Shown here one piece after another: positions 42,971-52,608 of a stretch of 64,000 bases of DNA. Below the pieces are notes generated by a model. That model saw nothing but the letters and a program-made list of their open reading frames with translations. It did no database searches and was not told the origin of the DNA. The position numbers and the translations under genes were made by a program. The stretch lies in assembly GCA_963813415.1 (NCBI GenBank), contig CAWEYW010000005.1, forward strand, positions 186,001-250,000, written 5' to 3'. The DNA comes from CAIWHR01 sp963813415. GTDB taxonomy: Bacteria; Pseudomonadota; Gammaproteobacteria; Burkholderiales; Casimicrobiaceae. Each line of letters begins with the position of its first letter. Positions within the stretch are counted from its first letter, which is position 1.

Positions 42971-44866
42971 GTGAGTGCCCTGCTGACCTGGATTGTCGTC
43001 CTGCCGCTGATCGGCGCCGTACTCAATGGACTGCTGGCGACGCGTTTCGCACCGAGCCCGTTCGCGAAGCGCTTCGTGACGATCGTCGGCTGCGGGCTGC
43101 CCATCGTGGCGTTCCTGATCGCACTGCGCTGCTTCGTCGGGCTGCAGTCCAATGGCGGCGCTCCGCTGATCGAAGCCGTGTACACCTGGGCGCAGTTCGC
43201 CGGCAAGCCGCTCGAGATCGCCTTCTACTTCGATCGGCTGTCCGCGGTCATGGTGCTGATCGTCACCGGCATCGGCTCGCTGATTCACATCTACTCGACC
43301 GGGTACATGAAGGACGACGCGAGCTACGGCCGGTTCTTCGCATACCTCAACCTGTTCCTGTTCTTCATGCTGCTGCTGGTGCTCGGCCGGTCGCTGCTCG
43401 TGCTGTTCGTCGGCTGGGAAGGCGTGGGACTCGCGTCGTACCTCCTGATCGGCTTCTGGTTCGAGGACCCGGAAAAGGCGCTTGCCGGCAAGAAGGCCTT
43501 CATCACCAACCGCATCGGCGATGCCGGATTCCTCCTCGGGATGTTCCTGCTGTATTTCGCGTTCGGCACGCTCGACATGGACAGGATCAACGCGGCCTTC
43601 ACCAGCGGCCCGGCGCCGGCGATCTCGGCGAGTCTCGCGGGAATCCTGCTTTTCATCGGTGCAACGGGCAAGTCGGCGCAGATTCCGCTGCACGTCTGGT
43701 TGCCCGATGCGATGGCCGGCCCGACGCCCGTCTCCGCCCTGATCCACGCGGCGACGATGGTCACTGCCGGCGTCTACCTCGTCGCGCGCATGAACGGGCT
43801 GTACCTGCACGCCGCGGAAGCCTCGCAGGTCATTGCCGTGATCGGCGTGCTGACGGCGCTGTTCGCCGCCACCGTCGCCCTGGTGCAGACGGACATCAAG
43901 AAGGTCCTCGCCTACTCGACAATATCGCAGCTCGGCCTGATGTTCGTGGCGCTCGGCGTGGGCGCCTACGGTGTGGCCATCTTCCACGTCACCACGCACG
44001 CGTTCTTCAAAGCCTGCCTGTTCCTCGGCGCCGGCAGCGTGATCCACGCCATGTCCGGCGAGCAGGAGATCACCAGGATGGGCGGCCTCGCCCGGAAGAT
44101 CCCGATCACGTTCGTCACCTTCGCCATCGCCACGGCCTCGATCGCCGGCATCCCGCCGCTCGCTGGGTTCTATTCCAAGGACGAGATCCTGTGGTTCTCG
44201 CTGTCGAGCGCCACCGGCGGCTCGACGCTGCTGTACGTCACTGCAGCGGTCACTTCGGGACTCACTGCGTTCTACATGTTCCGCCTCTTGTGGCTCACGT
44301 TCATGGGCAAGTCGCGGGTCGCGCCCGAGGTCGAGCATCACATTCACGAGTCGCCGCTGTCGATGACAAGCGTGCTGATGGTGCTCGCGGTGCTGTCGGC
44401 CATTGGCGGCTTCCTCGCGCTGCCGCACTACCTCGAGCCCATCCTGCCACTGGCGACGGCGCGCCCGGACATCGAGCACTTCGAGCATACGGTCGTGGTT
44501 GCGTCGGTCGTCGTCGCCCTGCTTGGGCTCGTCGGCGCTGCCTTCTTCTACGGCAGGGGCGCCGCGCGCGCCGCCGCACTGCGGCCGCGTCTCGAGGGCC
44601 TGCACCGCCTGCTGTACGGCAAGTATTTCATCGACGAGCTCTACGTCCGCCTGATCGCGCGGCCGCTGTACTGGATTTCCGACGCGGTGTTCCTGCGCAT
44701 GGGCGACCGGGTGGTGCTCGATGGGTCGCTCAATGGGCTTGCCCGCCTCGCGCAGCGAAGCGCCGGTGTGCTGGGACGCGTGCAGACAGGCAACGTGCAC
44801 CTTTATGCCTTCCTCGTCCTGCTCGGAAGCATCGCATGTCTCGCATGGAGCTGGCGTCATGTCTGA
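42971..44866 (+). CDS. nuoL: NADH-quinone oxidoreductase subunit L
   Basis: 631 residues, an antiporter-like proton-pumping subunit with about 16 membrane helices and the long C-terminal lateral helix region. VGWEGVGLASYLLIGFW, TGKSAQIPLHVWLPDAMAGPTPVSALIHAATMVTAGVYL and KKVLAYSTISQLG are diagnostic. Starts at GTG 42971 and overlaps nuoM by eight bases. Confidence 0.97.
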   Translation: MSALLTWIVVLPLIGAVLNGLLATRFAPSPFAKRFVTIVGCGLPIVAFLIALRCFVGLQSNGGAPLIEAVYTWAQFAGKPLEIAFYFDRLSAVMVLIVTGIGSLIHIYSTGYMKDDASYGRFFAYLNLFLFFMLLLVLGRSLLVLFVGWEGVGLASYLLIGFWFEDPEKALAGKKAFITNRIGDAGFLLGMFLLYFAFGTLDMDRINAAFTSGPAPAISASLAGILLFIGATGKSAQIPLHVWLPDAMAGPTPVSALIHAATMVTAGVYLVARMNGLYLHAAEASQVIAVIGVLTALFAATVALVQTDIKKVLAYSTISQLGLMFVALGVGAYGVAIFHVTTHAFFKACLFLGAGSVIHAMSGEQEITRMGGLARKIPITFVTFAIATASIAGIPPLAGFYSKDEILWFSLSSATGGSTLLYVTAAVTSGLTAFYMFRLLWLTFMGKSRVAPEVEHHIHESPLSMTSVLMVLAVLSAIGGFLALPHYLEPILPLATARPDIEHFEHTVVVASVVVALLGLVGAAFFYGRGAARAAALRPRLEGLHRLLYGKYFIDELYVRLIARPLYWISDAVFLRMGDRVVLDGSLNGLARLAQRSAGVLGRVQTGNVHLYAFLVLLGSIACLAWSWRHV

Positions 44867-46574
44867 AGCAGGCATTCTCAATTTCGTTCTGTACCTGCCG
44901 CTTCTGGGCATCGGGGCCTTGCTGCTGGTGCCCGCCGAGCGCGAGGACACCGTCCGCCGGCTGACGCTCGCGGTCATGGTCGTTCAGTTCGTGCTGACGG
45001 CGTGGCTGTATGCGCGCTTCGACGGCGGCTCGCCGGACCTGCAATTCGAAACGCGGATCCCGTGGATCGCCTCGTGGGGCGTGAACTACCACATCGCGCT
45101 CGACGGCATCAACGTGCTGCTCGTGCTGCTCACCGCATTCCTCGGCCCGCTGGTGGTCTGGGGCGCGTTCACCGCGATCCGCAAGGACGTGAAGCTCTTC
45201 TACGCGATGGTGTTCCTGATCCAGTTCGCGATGCTCGGCACCTTCCTCGCCCAGGATCTCTTCGTCTTCTACCTGTTCTGGGAAACGATGCTGATCCCGA
45301 TGTTCCTGATGATCGGCATCTGGGGTGGCGAGCGGCGGATCTACGCCACGCTCAAGTTCTTCCTCTACACGGCGTTCGGCAGCATCCTGATGCTGGCGGC
45401 GGTGATCTACCTTGTCTACGTGCTGCACCGGACCACGGGCATCACCTCCTTCGCCTTCGCCGATCTCTACAAGGTGGAGCTGCCCGTCTCCACGCAGGTG
45501 GTGCTTCTCAGTGCGTTCGCCCTGTCGTTCGCCATCAAAGTGCCGATGTTCCCGCTGCACACCTGGCTGCCCGATGCACACGTCGAGGCGCCCACCGCGG
45601 GATCGGTGATCCTCGCGGGCGTGCTGCTGAAGATGGGCACGTACGGCTTCATGAAGCTCGGCTTTCCGCTGTTCCCCGATGCGACGCAGGTGCTGACGCC
45701 TGCGTTGATGACGCTCGCGGTCGTGAGCATCATCTACGGCGCATGCCTCGCACTGGTGCAGAACGACATCAAGAAGATCATCGCCTACTCGTCCATCAGT
45801 CACCTGGGCTACGTGATGCTCGGTCTGCTCAGCCTGAATCTCCTAGGCATCCAGGGAGCCATCATCCAGATGGTGAGCCACGGTCTCGTTGCCGCCGGCC
45901 TGTTCCTGATGGTGGGGATGATCTACGAGCGCTGCCACACCCGCGAGCTCGGCGCGTACGGCGGACTCGCGAAGCTGCTGCCGGTGTATTCGGTGTTTTT
46001 CATGGTCCTCACCCTCGCATCCATCGGGCTGCCCACCACGAGTGGCTTCACGGGCGAGTTCCTCATCCTGATGGGTGTGTTCACGGCGGCCTGGCCGCAC
46101 TTCGAGCAAGGCTATGCCTTCCCGCTGATCGTCAGCGTCGCGGCCGTCAGCGGGGTCGTTCTCGGCGCGCTGTACATGCTGCGGTTCGCCCAAGGCTTCC
46201 TGTTCGGTGCCGTGCGCGCCCCGCATCAGCCGGTGCTGGACCTCGACTTCCGCGAAAAGTCCATTCTCACCATCATCGTGGCCGCGGTCTTCGTGCTCGG
46301 ACTCTATCCCGACGCCGCGCTGAAGAAGACGGAGGTCGCCGCGCGCCAGTATCAGCAGCTCGTCGCCAGCACGCACGTGCCTGATGCGACGAAGGTCGCG
46401 CTGTCGCCTGCGGGCCCCGCCCTGCCCGCGGGCAACGCCGCGGCCGCCAGTGTGACCGGCACCGCCATTGCCGCGCCGGTGCCCACCGGCATCACCGCAG
46501 GAGGCCCTGCCGATCCGATGGCGCCCGCCGCACCGGCCTCGCCGGCAGCCACCATCACCCGGAGCGCACCATGA
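44859..46574 (+). CDS. nuoM: NADH-quinone oxidoreductase subunit M with long Ala/Pro tail
   Basis: 571 residues. The antiporter-like core (to about residue 500) has FYLFWETMLIPMFLMIGIWGG, PMFPLHTWLPDAHVEAPTAGSVILAG and KKIIAYSSISHLGYV. After the last helix there is a low-complexity tail of about 65 residues rich in Ala, Pro, Gly and Thr, which most NuoM proteins (about 490-510 residues) lack. Overlaps nuoN by ATGA. Confidence 0.96.
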   Translation: MSEAGILNFVLYLPLLGIGALLLVPAEREDTVRRLTLAVMVVQFVLTAWLYARFDGGSPDLQFETRIPWIASWGVNYHIALDGINVLLVLLTAFLGPLVVWGAFTAIRKDVKLFYAMVFLIQFAMLGTFLAQDLFVFYLFWETMLIPMFLMIGIWGGERRIYATLKFFLYTAFGSILMLAAVIYLVYVLHRTTGITSFAFADLYKVELPVSTQVVLLSAFALSFAIKVPMFPLHTWLPDAHVEAPTAGSVILAGVLLKMGTYGFMKLGFPLFPDATQVLTPALMTLAVVSIIYGACLALVQNDIKKIIAYSSISHLGYVMLGLLSLNLLGIQGAIIQMVSHGLVAAGLFLMVGMIYERCHTRELGAYGGLAKLLPVYSVFFMVLTLASIGLPTTSGFTGEFLILMGVFTAAWPHFEQGYAFPLIVSVAAVSGVVLGALYMLRFAQGFLFGAVRAPHQPVLDLDFREKSILTIIVAAVFVLGLYPDAALKKTEVAARQYQQLVASTHVPDATKVALSPAGPALPAGNAAAASVTGTAIAAPVPTGITAGGPADPMAPAAPASPAATITRSAP

Positions 46575-47956
46575 GCTGGCAAGTCGTCCTTGCGGCGATG
46601 CTTCCCGAGCATTTTCTGTTGCTCGGAATTGTTCTTCTCCTCATCGTGGAGATCGCTGCCGCGCGGCCGCGCGGCGCACTCGTCCTGTCGGTGCTCGTGG
46701 TCGGCATCGCCGCCGTGGCAGCCTTTGCGCTGTACGCGGCGGGCTATACGGCGGCACCGTTTCCGGGACAGTACTCGATCGCTCCCGCCGGCGCGCTGGG
46801 GAAGGCGGTGGTGCTCGCGCTCGCCATTCCGGTCCTGCTGCTCTCCCGCGAGCAGTTCACCGACAGCAAGTTCCACATCCTGCTCATGTCGTCGCTGTAC
46901 GGGTTTTGCCTGCTGCTCTCGTCCGACAGCTTCGTGACGCTGTTCCTGGGCCTCGAGATCATGTCGATCCCGGTATACGTACTGGTGCTGCTCGCGTTCC
47001 AGCGGCCGGAGAGCCCCGAAGCGGCGCTCAAGTACCTCGTGCTCGGCGGCGCCGCAACGGCCACGTTTCTGATGGGTGTTTCGCTGCTCTACGGCGGAAC
47101 GGGCTCCCTCGCCCTGTCGGGCTTCGTGGCGATCCTGGATTCGCCGGATACCCTGGCGCGTGCCGCCGTTGCGCTGATCGTCGTCTCGTTCTTCCTGAAG
47201 GCGGCGATCGTGCCGTTCCACGCCTGGGCCCCCGACGCCTATGAAGCGGCGACCGTGCCGGTCACGGCCTATATGGCGACTATCATCAAGGCCGGCGTGC
47301 TTCTCGCCGCGGTGCGCCTGTTCTCGGTGGCGCCCGTGCTGCGCCCGCTCGCGGATCTCCTCGCCATCCTGCCCCTCGTCTCGATCGTGTGGGGCAATCT
47401 CACCGCCATGAAGCAGGACAGCTTCCGGCGCATGATCGCCTACTCGTCGATCGCGCACGCGGGTTACCTCTTCTTCGCGTTCCTCGGCGACGGCGCGACG
47501 CGCTTCGAAGCCGTGGTGTTCTACGTCATGGCCTACGGTGTCATGAACCTGCTCGCCTTCGCGTGCCTGCCTGCTGCAGTGAACGATGCGGCTGGGGACC
47601 GCCTCGAGAACATGAAGGGACTTTTCCACCGCCGGCCGTACGCCGCGCTGATGATCGGCGTGGCCATGCTCTCGCTCGCGGGCATTCCGCCGTTCCCGGG
47701 TTTCGTCGCCAAGTTCCTCATCTTCAAGAATGTCATGGCCGCCGGGTACACGACGTACGCGGTGCTCGGCCTGGTGGGCAGTTACCTCGGCATCTACTTC
47801 TATCTGCGCGTGATCCAGTACATGTTCATGGCGCCGGCGGCTGCGGCTGCGCCACAGCCCGCCACGCGCCGACTCGCCTTCGGCGCAAGCGTGCTGTGCC
47901 TCGTGAGCGCCGGGATCATCGGGCTCTTCCCCGGGGCGCTCATCGGGCACTTCTAG
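46571..47956 (+). CDS. nuoN: NADH-quinone oxidoreductase subunit N
   Basis: 461 residues, the third antiporter-like subunit, about 14 membrane helices. LGLEIMSIPVYVLVLLAF, KAAIVPFHAWAPDAYEAATVPVTAYMATIIKAG and RRMIAYSSIAHAGYLFFAF identify it. It ends the operon; no strong intrinsic terminator is seen in the 113 bases before the convergent comEC gene. Confidence 0.96.
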   Translation: MSWQVVLAAMLPEHFLLLGIVLLLIVEIAAARPRGALVLSVLVVGIAAVAAFALYAAGYTAAPFPGQYSIAPAGALGKAVVLALAIPVLLLSREQFTDSKFHILLMSSLYGFCLLLSSDSFVTLFLGLEIMSIPVYVLVLLAFQRPESPEAALKYLVLGGAATATFLMGVSLLYGGTGSLALSGFVAILDSPDTLARAAVALIVVSFFLKAAIVPFHAWAPDAYEAATVPVTAYMATIIKAGVLLAAVRLFSVAPVLRPLADLLAILPLVSIVWGNLTAMKQDSFRRMIAYSSIAHAGYLFFAFLGDGATRFEAVVFYVMAYGVMNLLAFACLPAAVNDAAGDRLENMKGLFHRRPYAALMIGVAMLSLAGIPPFPGFVAKFLIFKNVMAAGYTTYAVLGLVGSYLGIYFYLRVIQYMFMAPAAAAAPQPATRRLAFGASVLCLVSAGIIGLFPGALIGHF

Positions 47957-48069
47957 GCGGACCCGCCGGCCGAGCGTCGGCAAGGCACCGCCGATGCCGG
48001 GGCACGGCTCGCTTCCTTGTGTCGCACCACGCGCCACCAATGCGGCGCGCGAACCCGGCGCGCTGACCG

Positions 48070-50496
48070 TCACCGGGCCTCGTCGTCGCGCGGAACGTCA
48101 TACCAGTAGCGACGCTGCCGGTCGCGTTCGCTGACGACGCGCAGCGCGCCCGCGCCGTCGAAGACAATGCGAATGGCACCCTGCAGGTCGGTGCGCGGCA
48201 GGAGCGCGCCGACCGCGCGATAGCGCTCGACCACGTCGCGTCGCGGGTGCCCGAAGCGATTGCGATAACCGGCGGCGAAGACCGCGATCTGCGGCGCGGT
48301 CGCGGCAATGAACGCGGCCGTCGAGGATGTGCGCGAGCCGTGGTGCGGTACGACGAGCACGTCGGTGGCCAATGCCCTTGTCGAGCCGAGGAGCACCATC
48401 TCGCTGCGCGCCTCGATGTCCCCGGTGATGAGCGCACTGCCCGCCGCCGCCTCGACCCGCAGCACGCACGACAGGTCGTTGGTCTTGGTGCGCGGCTCCC
48501 CGTACCCTTGCGGCTGTGGATGTACGATGGTGAAGACGACCCCATCCCAGGCCCAGCGCTGCCCCGCCCAGCAACGCACCACGTCTCCCCCTCTTCCCGC
48601 CCAGAGCGGATCGTCGAAGGGCACCGACGACAGCAGCTCCTCGGCGGGAACCGTCTGGAGCAGGGAGCGCGCTCCGCCGCTGTGGTCCGCGTCGAGATGC
48701 GACACCACCAGCATCGCGAGGCGCCCGACGCCTTCAGCGCGGAGGTACGGCGCGATGATGCGTCCACCGGCATCCGCCTCGTCGTTGAAGCGTGGCCCGG
48801 TGTCGTAGAGCAGCGTACGGCTGTGCGTGCGCACCACCGCGGCAAGTCCCTGACCCACGTCGAGAACGGTGAGCTCGAAGGTGCCCGGCGCCGGTGGCGG
48901 CGGACGCACCAGATCGAGCGGCAGCAACCAGACGAGCCCGAGGATCCGCAGCGGCACGCCGGGTGGGGCGAGGAGCCAGACCACGCCGAGCATCGCCGCC
49001 AGCACCGTCCACGGTGCCGGGGCGTGCTGTTGCCAGGTGCTCACCGGGAGGTGCGCGAGCCACTCGAGCAGCAGCATGAGGACGCTGAACACGGCGTGCG
49101 CCGCCTGCCAGGGAAAGTCGAACGGCATCACCACCGCGGCAAGCGCGAGTGGCACGACGGCAAAGGTGACCATTGGAATGGCGAGCGCATTGGCAACCGG
49201 CGCTGCCAGCGACACCTGCTGGAACACGGCGAGCGTCATCGGCACGAGTCCGACCGTCACGACGAACTGGGCGTGCGCCGCGGTGCGCACCGCCCGCACG
49301 ACGGCGTCAGGGCGTGACCGCGCGGTCGAGTGCAATCGCGCCGTGCCGCTGTAGAGAAGCAGCCCGACGGCACCGAACGACAGCCAGAACCCCGGCGTCA
49401 ATCCGGCCCACGGATCGAACGCGAGCACGATCGCCAGCGCCCACAGCCACACGATGCGAGCCGTGCCCGGTCGGCCAAGCCACAGGCCGACTGCCGCCAC
49501 CACGAGCATGACCAGCGTGCGCTGCGCAGGAATTTGCGCACCGGCGAGGAGCACGTAGCCGAACGCCGCGAGCGCTCCGGCGAGGGCCGCGACCCGACGT
49601 GCTGGAATCACCGATGTCACGCGCGGCAGGCGGCGCACGAAGCCGTTTACGCACATCGCGGCGAGCGCTGCGAATACGGTGACGTGCAACCCCGAGATGC
49701 TGATGAGGTGGGTCACGCCGGTGCGGTTGAACACCGACCACTGCGCTTCGGGGATGGCACGCTGATCGCCGATCGCCAGCGCCACGATCACGCCTGCGTA
49801 CGGCGCATCCCGCAGGGCGCCCAGGGCACGCTCGCGCACCGCTTCGCGCGCACGCTGCACCCAGTCGCCGGGACGTCCCGCGAAGGCAGTGATCCGGCGG
49901 TTCACGCCGTCCGGGCGCACGTAACCCGTCGCGCGCAGGCCGTTCTGCAGCAGCCAGGCCTCGAGATCGAAGCCGTGCGGATTGACGCTGCCGTGCGGAG
50001 GCCGCAGCCGCACGGTCAGTTCCCAGCGCTCACCGGCACGCAGCGCGGGCACGTCGCTCGCCACGAGATCGCGCCGGGACGGATACCACGCGAGCGACAG
50101 TCGCGTCGGCACGATCGCGTCCGGCGTGACGGGGCGCTCGACGGCGAGGGTCAGCCGCGTGCCGCGCGGCGACGCATGCGGCAGATCGTCGATGACGCCG
50201 ATGAGCGTGACGTCGACGTCCTGCCACTCGACCGGCAGCCGGTCGGCGAGACGAAGCTCGGCGCGCAGCGTCGCGATACCGAAGCCCAACGACGTGCCGG
50301 CAAGCGCCGCGAGCAGCATGACCAGGCCCGTGCGCCAGCGCAGTGCACGACCCGCTGCCCGATACGCCAGCCACGCGCCCAGGGCTGCAACCACTGCAGT
50401 CGTGAGCGACGGCCAGGGGGGCGCCAGCACGGGCTGCCACTGCAGGGCAAGCGTGCCGGCGGTGAAGCCGAGGAGCGCGGCGGGCAAGCCGGACAT
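48070..50496 (-). CDS. comEC: DNA internalization protein ComEC/Rec2
   Basis: 808 residues. Three parts: N-terminal membrane segments plus an OB-like periplasmic region (about 60-190), the Competence membrane domain (ALAIGDQRAIPEAQWSVFNRTGVTHLISISGLHV at about 240-275, followed by several helices), and a C-terminal metallo-beta-lactamase-like domain (LDVGQGLAAVV, LLYDTGPRF, VSHLDADHSGG). It forms the inner-membrane channel for transforming DNA. It is downstream of the tungsten-enzyme operon on the same strand but 213 bases away, and probably independent. Confidence 0.95.
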   Translation of the reverse strand: MSGLPAALLGFTAGTLALQWQPVLAPPWPSLTTAVVAALGAWLAYRAAGRALRWRTGLVMLLAALAGTSLGFGIATLRAELRLADRLPVEWQDVDVTLIGVIDDLPHASPRGTRLTLAVERPVTPDAIVPTRLSLAWYPSRRDLVASDVPALRAGERWELTVRLRPPHGSVNPHGFDLEAWLLQNGLRATGYVRPDGVNRRITAFAGRPGDWVQRAREAVRERALGALRDAPYAGVIVALAIGDQRAIPEAQWSVFNRTGVTHLISISGLHVTVFAALAAMCVNGFVRRLPRVTSVIPARRVAALAGALAAFGYVLLAGAQIPAQRTLVMLVVAAVGLWLGRPGTARIVWLWALAIVLAFDPWAGLTPGFWLSFGAVGLLLYSGTARLHSTARSRPDAVVRAVRTAAHAQFVVTVGLVPMTLAVFQQVSLAAPVANALAIPMVTFAVVPLALAAVVMPFDFPWQAAHAVFSVLMLLLEWLAHLPVSTWQQHAPAPWTVLAAMLGVVWLLAPPGVPLRILGLVWLLPLDLVRPPPPAPGTFELTVLDVGQGLAAVVRTHSRTLLYDTGPRFNDEADAGGRIIAPYLRAEGVGRLAMLVVSHLDADHSGGARSLLQTVPAEELLSSVPFDDPLWAGRGGDVVRCWAGQRWAWDGVVFTIVHPQPQGYGEPRTKTNDLSCVLRVEAAAGSALITGDIEARSEMVLLGSTRALATDVLVVPHHGSRTSSTAAFIAATAPQIAVFAAGYRNRFGHPRRDVVERYRAVGALLPRTDLQGAIRIVFDGAGALRVVSERDRQRRYWYDVPRDDEAR

Positions 50497-50709
50497 GGGC
50501 GTCCGTGCATCGCACCGATGCGCCGCCGAAGGAGGCGGGGCGCCATCAGCGCACGGGTGCTAGGACTATGCCGCAGGCGGGTGCTGCGCCATACCCGCCG
50601 GATGGCCGATGCTCCGGGCCGCTACGCCTCGCTTCGTGGGCACCGGGAGTCGCCGAATCAGGGCGGTTGTGCGGCATCCTGAGGCGCGTTCGGGCGCAGC
50701 AGCCTGCCA

Positions 50710-50961
50710 TCAGCCGCCGCCACGGCGGGTGTAGAGATCGAAACGTGCCAGAAACGCATCGCGCTCGCCCGAGTTGATGCCATCGAAGCGGAAGGTGACG
50801 TGCAGAACCGGCAGCGACAGTGCGCCGAGGCGACGCGGCGCGCGTTCGTGCATGGAGAACGGGACGGGTACGCCAGCGACGGTCACGCTCCCGGCAGGCT
50901 CGTCGACTGCATAGCCCGCGCCGCGCAGCCACGCGACGAGCTCCCTGGGCGTGCAACTCAT
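50710..50961 (-). CDS. small protein of unknown function at the end of the AOR operon
   Basis: 83 residues from the ATG at 50961 (a GTG at 50991 would add ten). I do not recognise a family. It contains Ser/Cys near the N-terminus (MSCTPRELVAWLRGAGY), a beta-rich middle (AGSVTVAGVPVPF) and an Arg/Gly-rich end. It follows the MoaD-like gene by 33 bases or less on the same strand, so it is likely the last gene of the tungsten aldehyde oxidoreductase operon, perhaps a maturation or accessory protein. That role is inference from position only. Confidence 0.6.
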   Translation of the reverse strand: MSCTPRELVAWLRGAGYAVDEPAGSVTVAGVPVPFSMHERAPRRLGALSLPVLHVTFRFDGINSGERDAFLARFDLYTRRGGG

Positions 50962-50994
50962 CTCGCGCTGCGTCTCGCAACCTGCCTGCACGCC

Positions 50995-51261
50995 TCAACC
51001 GCCGGCGATGGGTGGCCAGATCGCCAGAGCATCACCCTCCTGCAGATGCCTGGCCGCACGGAGGCCTCGCGGGACGAATACGCCATTGACGAGTACGATG
51101 TGCGCCATGCGGTCCGGAACGTGAAACTGCTCGATGACGCTCTGCACGGTCGCGCCGCTGTCGACGTCGAGTGGAATCTGGTTATACGTCCGCATCCGTC
51201 CGTCGTGCTCGACCGGCAGATATTCGGACAGGTTGGCGAACAGCTTGAGCGTGATCTCCAC
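50995..51261 (-). CDS. MoaD/ThiS-family sulfur carrier protein
   Basis: 88 residues, beta-grasp ubiquitin-like fold: MEITLKLFANLSEYLP at the start and WPPIAGG at the C-terminus, where the terminal Gly-Gly becomes the thiocarboxylate donor in pterin dithiolene synthesis. It lies 18 bases after the FAD reductase gene. As a MoaD-like protein inside a tungsten enzyme operon it probably serves tungstopterin synthesis, rather than being the housekeeping MoaD. Confidence 0.88.
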   Translation of the reverse strand: MEITLKLFANLSEYLPVEHDGRMRTYNQIPLDVDSGATVQSVIEQFHVPDRMAHIVLVNGVFVPRGLRAARHLQEGDALAIWPPIAGG

Positions 51262-51279
51262 CCCTGGTGCGTGCGCTGT

Positions 51280-52542
51280 TCAGTCGACGCGGGCGCCGCG
51301 CGACTGCTGGGCCTGGGCGCTCGCCAGGTACGCCTCCATCACACGCAGCGGATTGCGCAGCAGCTCGTCCTTCCATTTGCCCAGCGCTACGCGCGACTGG
51401 GTGAGGCCGCGCAAGACGCCGACGTGATCGGTCAAGCCGATCGCATTCGACCCGACCAGGACATCACCGTCGAACTCGAGGCGGATGTGGCGAAAGTTTG
51501 CGGCATCGGTGAGCTCGGCGTGATCGCCGCCCGGAATGCCCTGCCACTGCCCGAACGAGGTGGAGACGAGGCCGAGCGTATCGAGCACGTTGATCTGGGT
51601 GACGCCGGGGAGCTGGGCGCGCCGGCCCGCCATGTTCATGCCGGCGCAATAGCCCTGATCGGCGGCGTTGGGCTGGATCGCGCTGACGATGGTCTTGCCC
51701 GACGCGACGTCGAACGCCTCGGCGCAATCGCCGGCGGCATAGACCCCCGCGACGGTGGTCTGCATGTGCTCGTCGGTCAGCACGCCCTGCAGGCAGCGGA
51801 TCGGCGAGTCCTGGAGGAAGCCGATGTTCGGCCGCACGCCGGCGGCACAGATCACGAGGTCCACCGGCACTCGTTCTCCGGTGGAGAGCACGACGGCGAA
51901 CGGTGCGTCACGCTCGATCGCTTCCACGCCCGTCGACGTGTGCACCGCGATGCCCTGCCGCTCGACCCAGTCGCGGATCATCCCGCCGGCCGCGGGCCCC
52001 ATCATCCGCGGCACCATGCGGTCGGCCATCTCGACGACGGATAGCCGCACGCCGCGCGCGGCGAGCGCTTCCAGGATGATGCAGCCGATGAAGCCCGCGC
52101 CGATCTGCAGCACGCGCGCGCCCGGCTGTGCCATGGCCATGATCCGCCGCGCGTCGCCGAGGGTCCAGCAGTTCTGCACGCACGGCAGATCGATGCCCGG
52201 GATCGGCGGCCGGAGTGGCGTCGCGCCCGTGGCGATCAGCAGCCGGTCGTAGGGAACGAATGCGCCATCATCGAGCAGCACGTTCTGGCGCACGGTGTCG
52301 ACCACCGTGGCCTTGCCGGGACGCAGCGCGATGTCGAGGCGCATGAAATGGTCCGGCTCCTTGCGCAGGTGCATCCCCGCCTCGGTGATCGCCCCTCTCA
52401 GGAGATAGGGGATGGCCATCCGCGAATACGGTGGACCGGACTCGTCGCCGATCAGCGTGATGCTGTCCGTAGGCGCATGCCTGCGAATCGTTTCGGCGGC
52501 AATCACGCCGGCGGGACCGTTGCCGAGGATCACGTGTCGCAT
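51280..52542 (-). CDS. FAD-dependent NAD(P)H oxidoreductase, AorC-like
   Basis: 420 residues of the pyridine nucleotide-disulfide reductase-like family. FAD dinucleotide motif VILGNGPAGVIAAE at the N-terminus, a second Rossmann motif VLQIGAGFIGCIILEAL at about 147, and the FAD-contact GVYAAGDCAEAF at about 265. In the AorABC enzyme of Aromatoleum this type of subunit links the Fe-S chain to NAD. It lies 66 bases after aorB-like on the same strand. Confidence 0.85.
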   Translation of the reverse strand: MRHVILGNGPAGVIAAETIRRHAPTDSITLIGDESGPPYSRMAIPYLLRGAITEAGMHLRKEPDHFMRLDIALRPGKATVVDTVRQNVLLDDGAFVPYDRLLIATGATPLRPPIPGIDLPCVQNCWTLGDARRIMAMAQPGARVLQIGAGFIGCIILEALAARGVRLSVVEMADRMVPRMMGPAAGGMIRDWVERQGIAVHTSTGVEAIERDAPFAVVLSTGERVPVDLVICAAGVRPNIGFLQDSPIRCLQGVLTDEHMQTTVAGVYAAGDCAEAFDVASGKTIVSAIQPNAADQGYCAGMNMAGRRAQLPGVTQINVLDTLGLVSTSFGQWQGIPGGDHAELTDAANFRHIRLEFDGDVLVGSNAIGLTDHVGVLRGLTQSRVALGKWKDELLRNPLRVMEAYLASAQAQQSRGARVD

Positions 52543-52608
52543 GAGGACCTTCCGCGCGAATGGCGGGCGCTTCCCGGGAAACGCCCGCCGACCGACGACG
52601 CCGCCAAC

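Noticed and set aside
42947..44977. 676-codon open frame antisense to nuoL
   Set aside because: Shadow of nuoL; low-complexity Glu/Arg/His composition.
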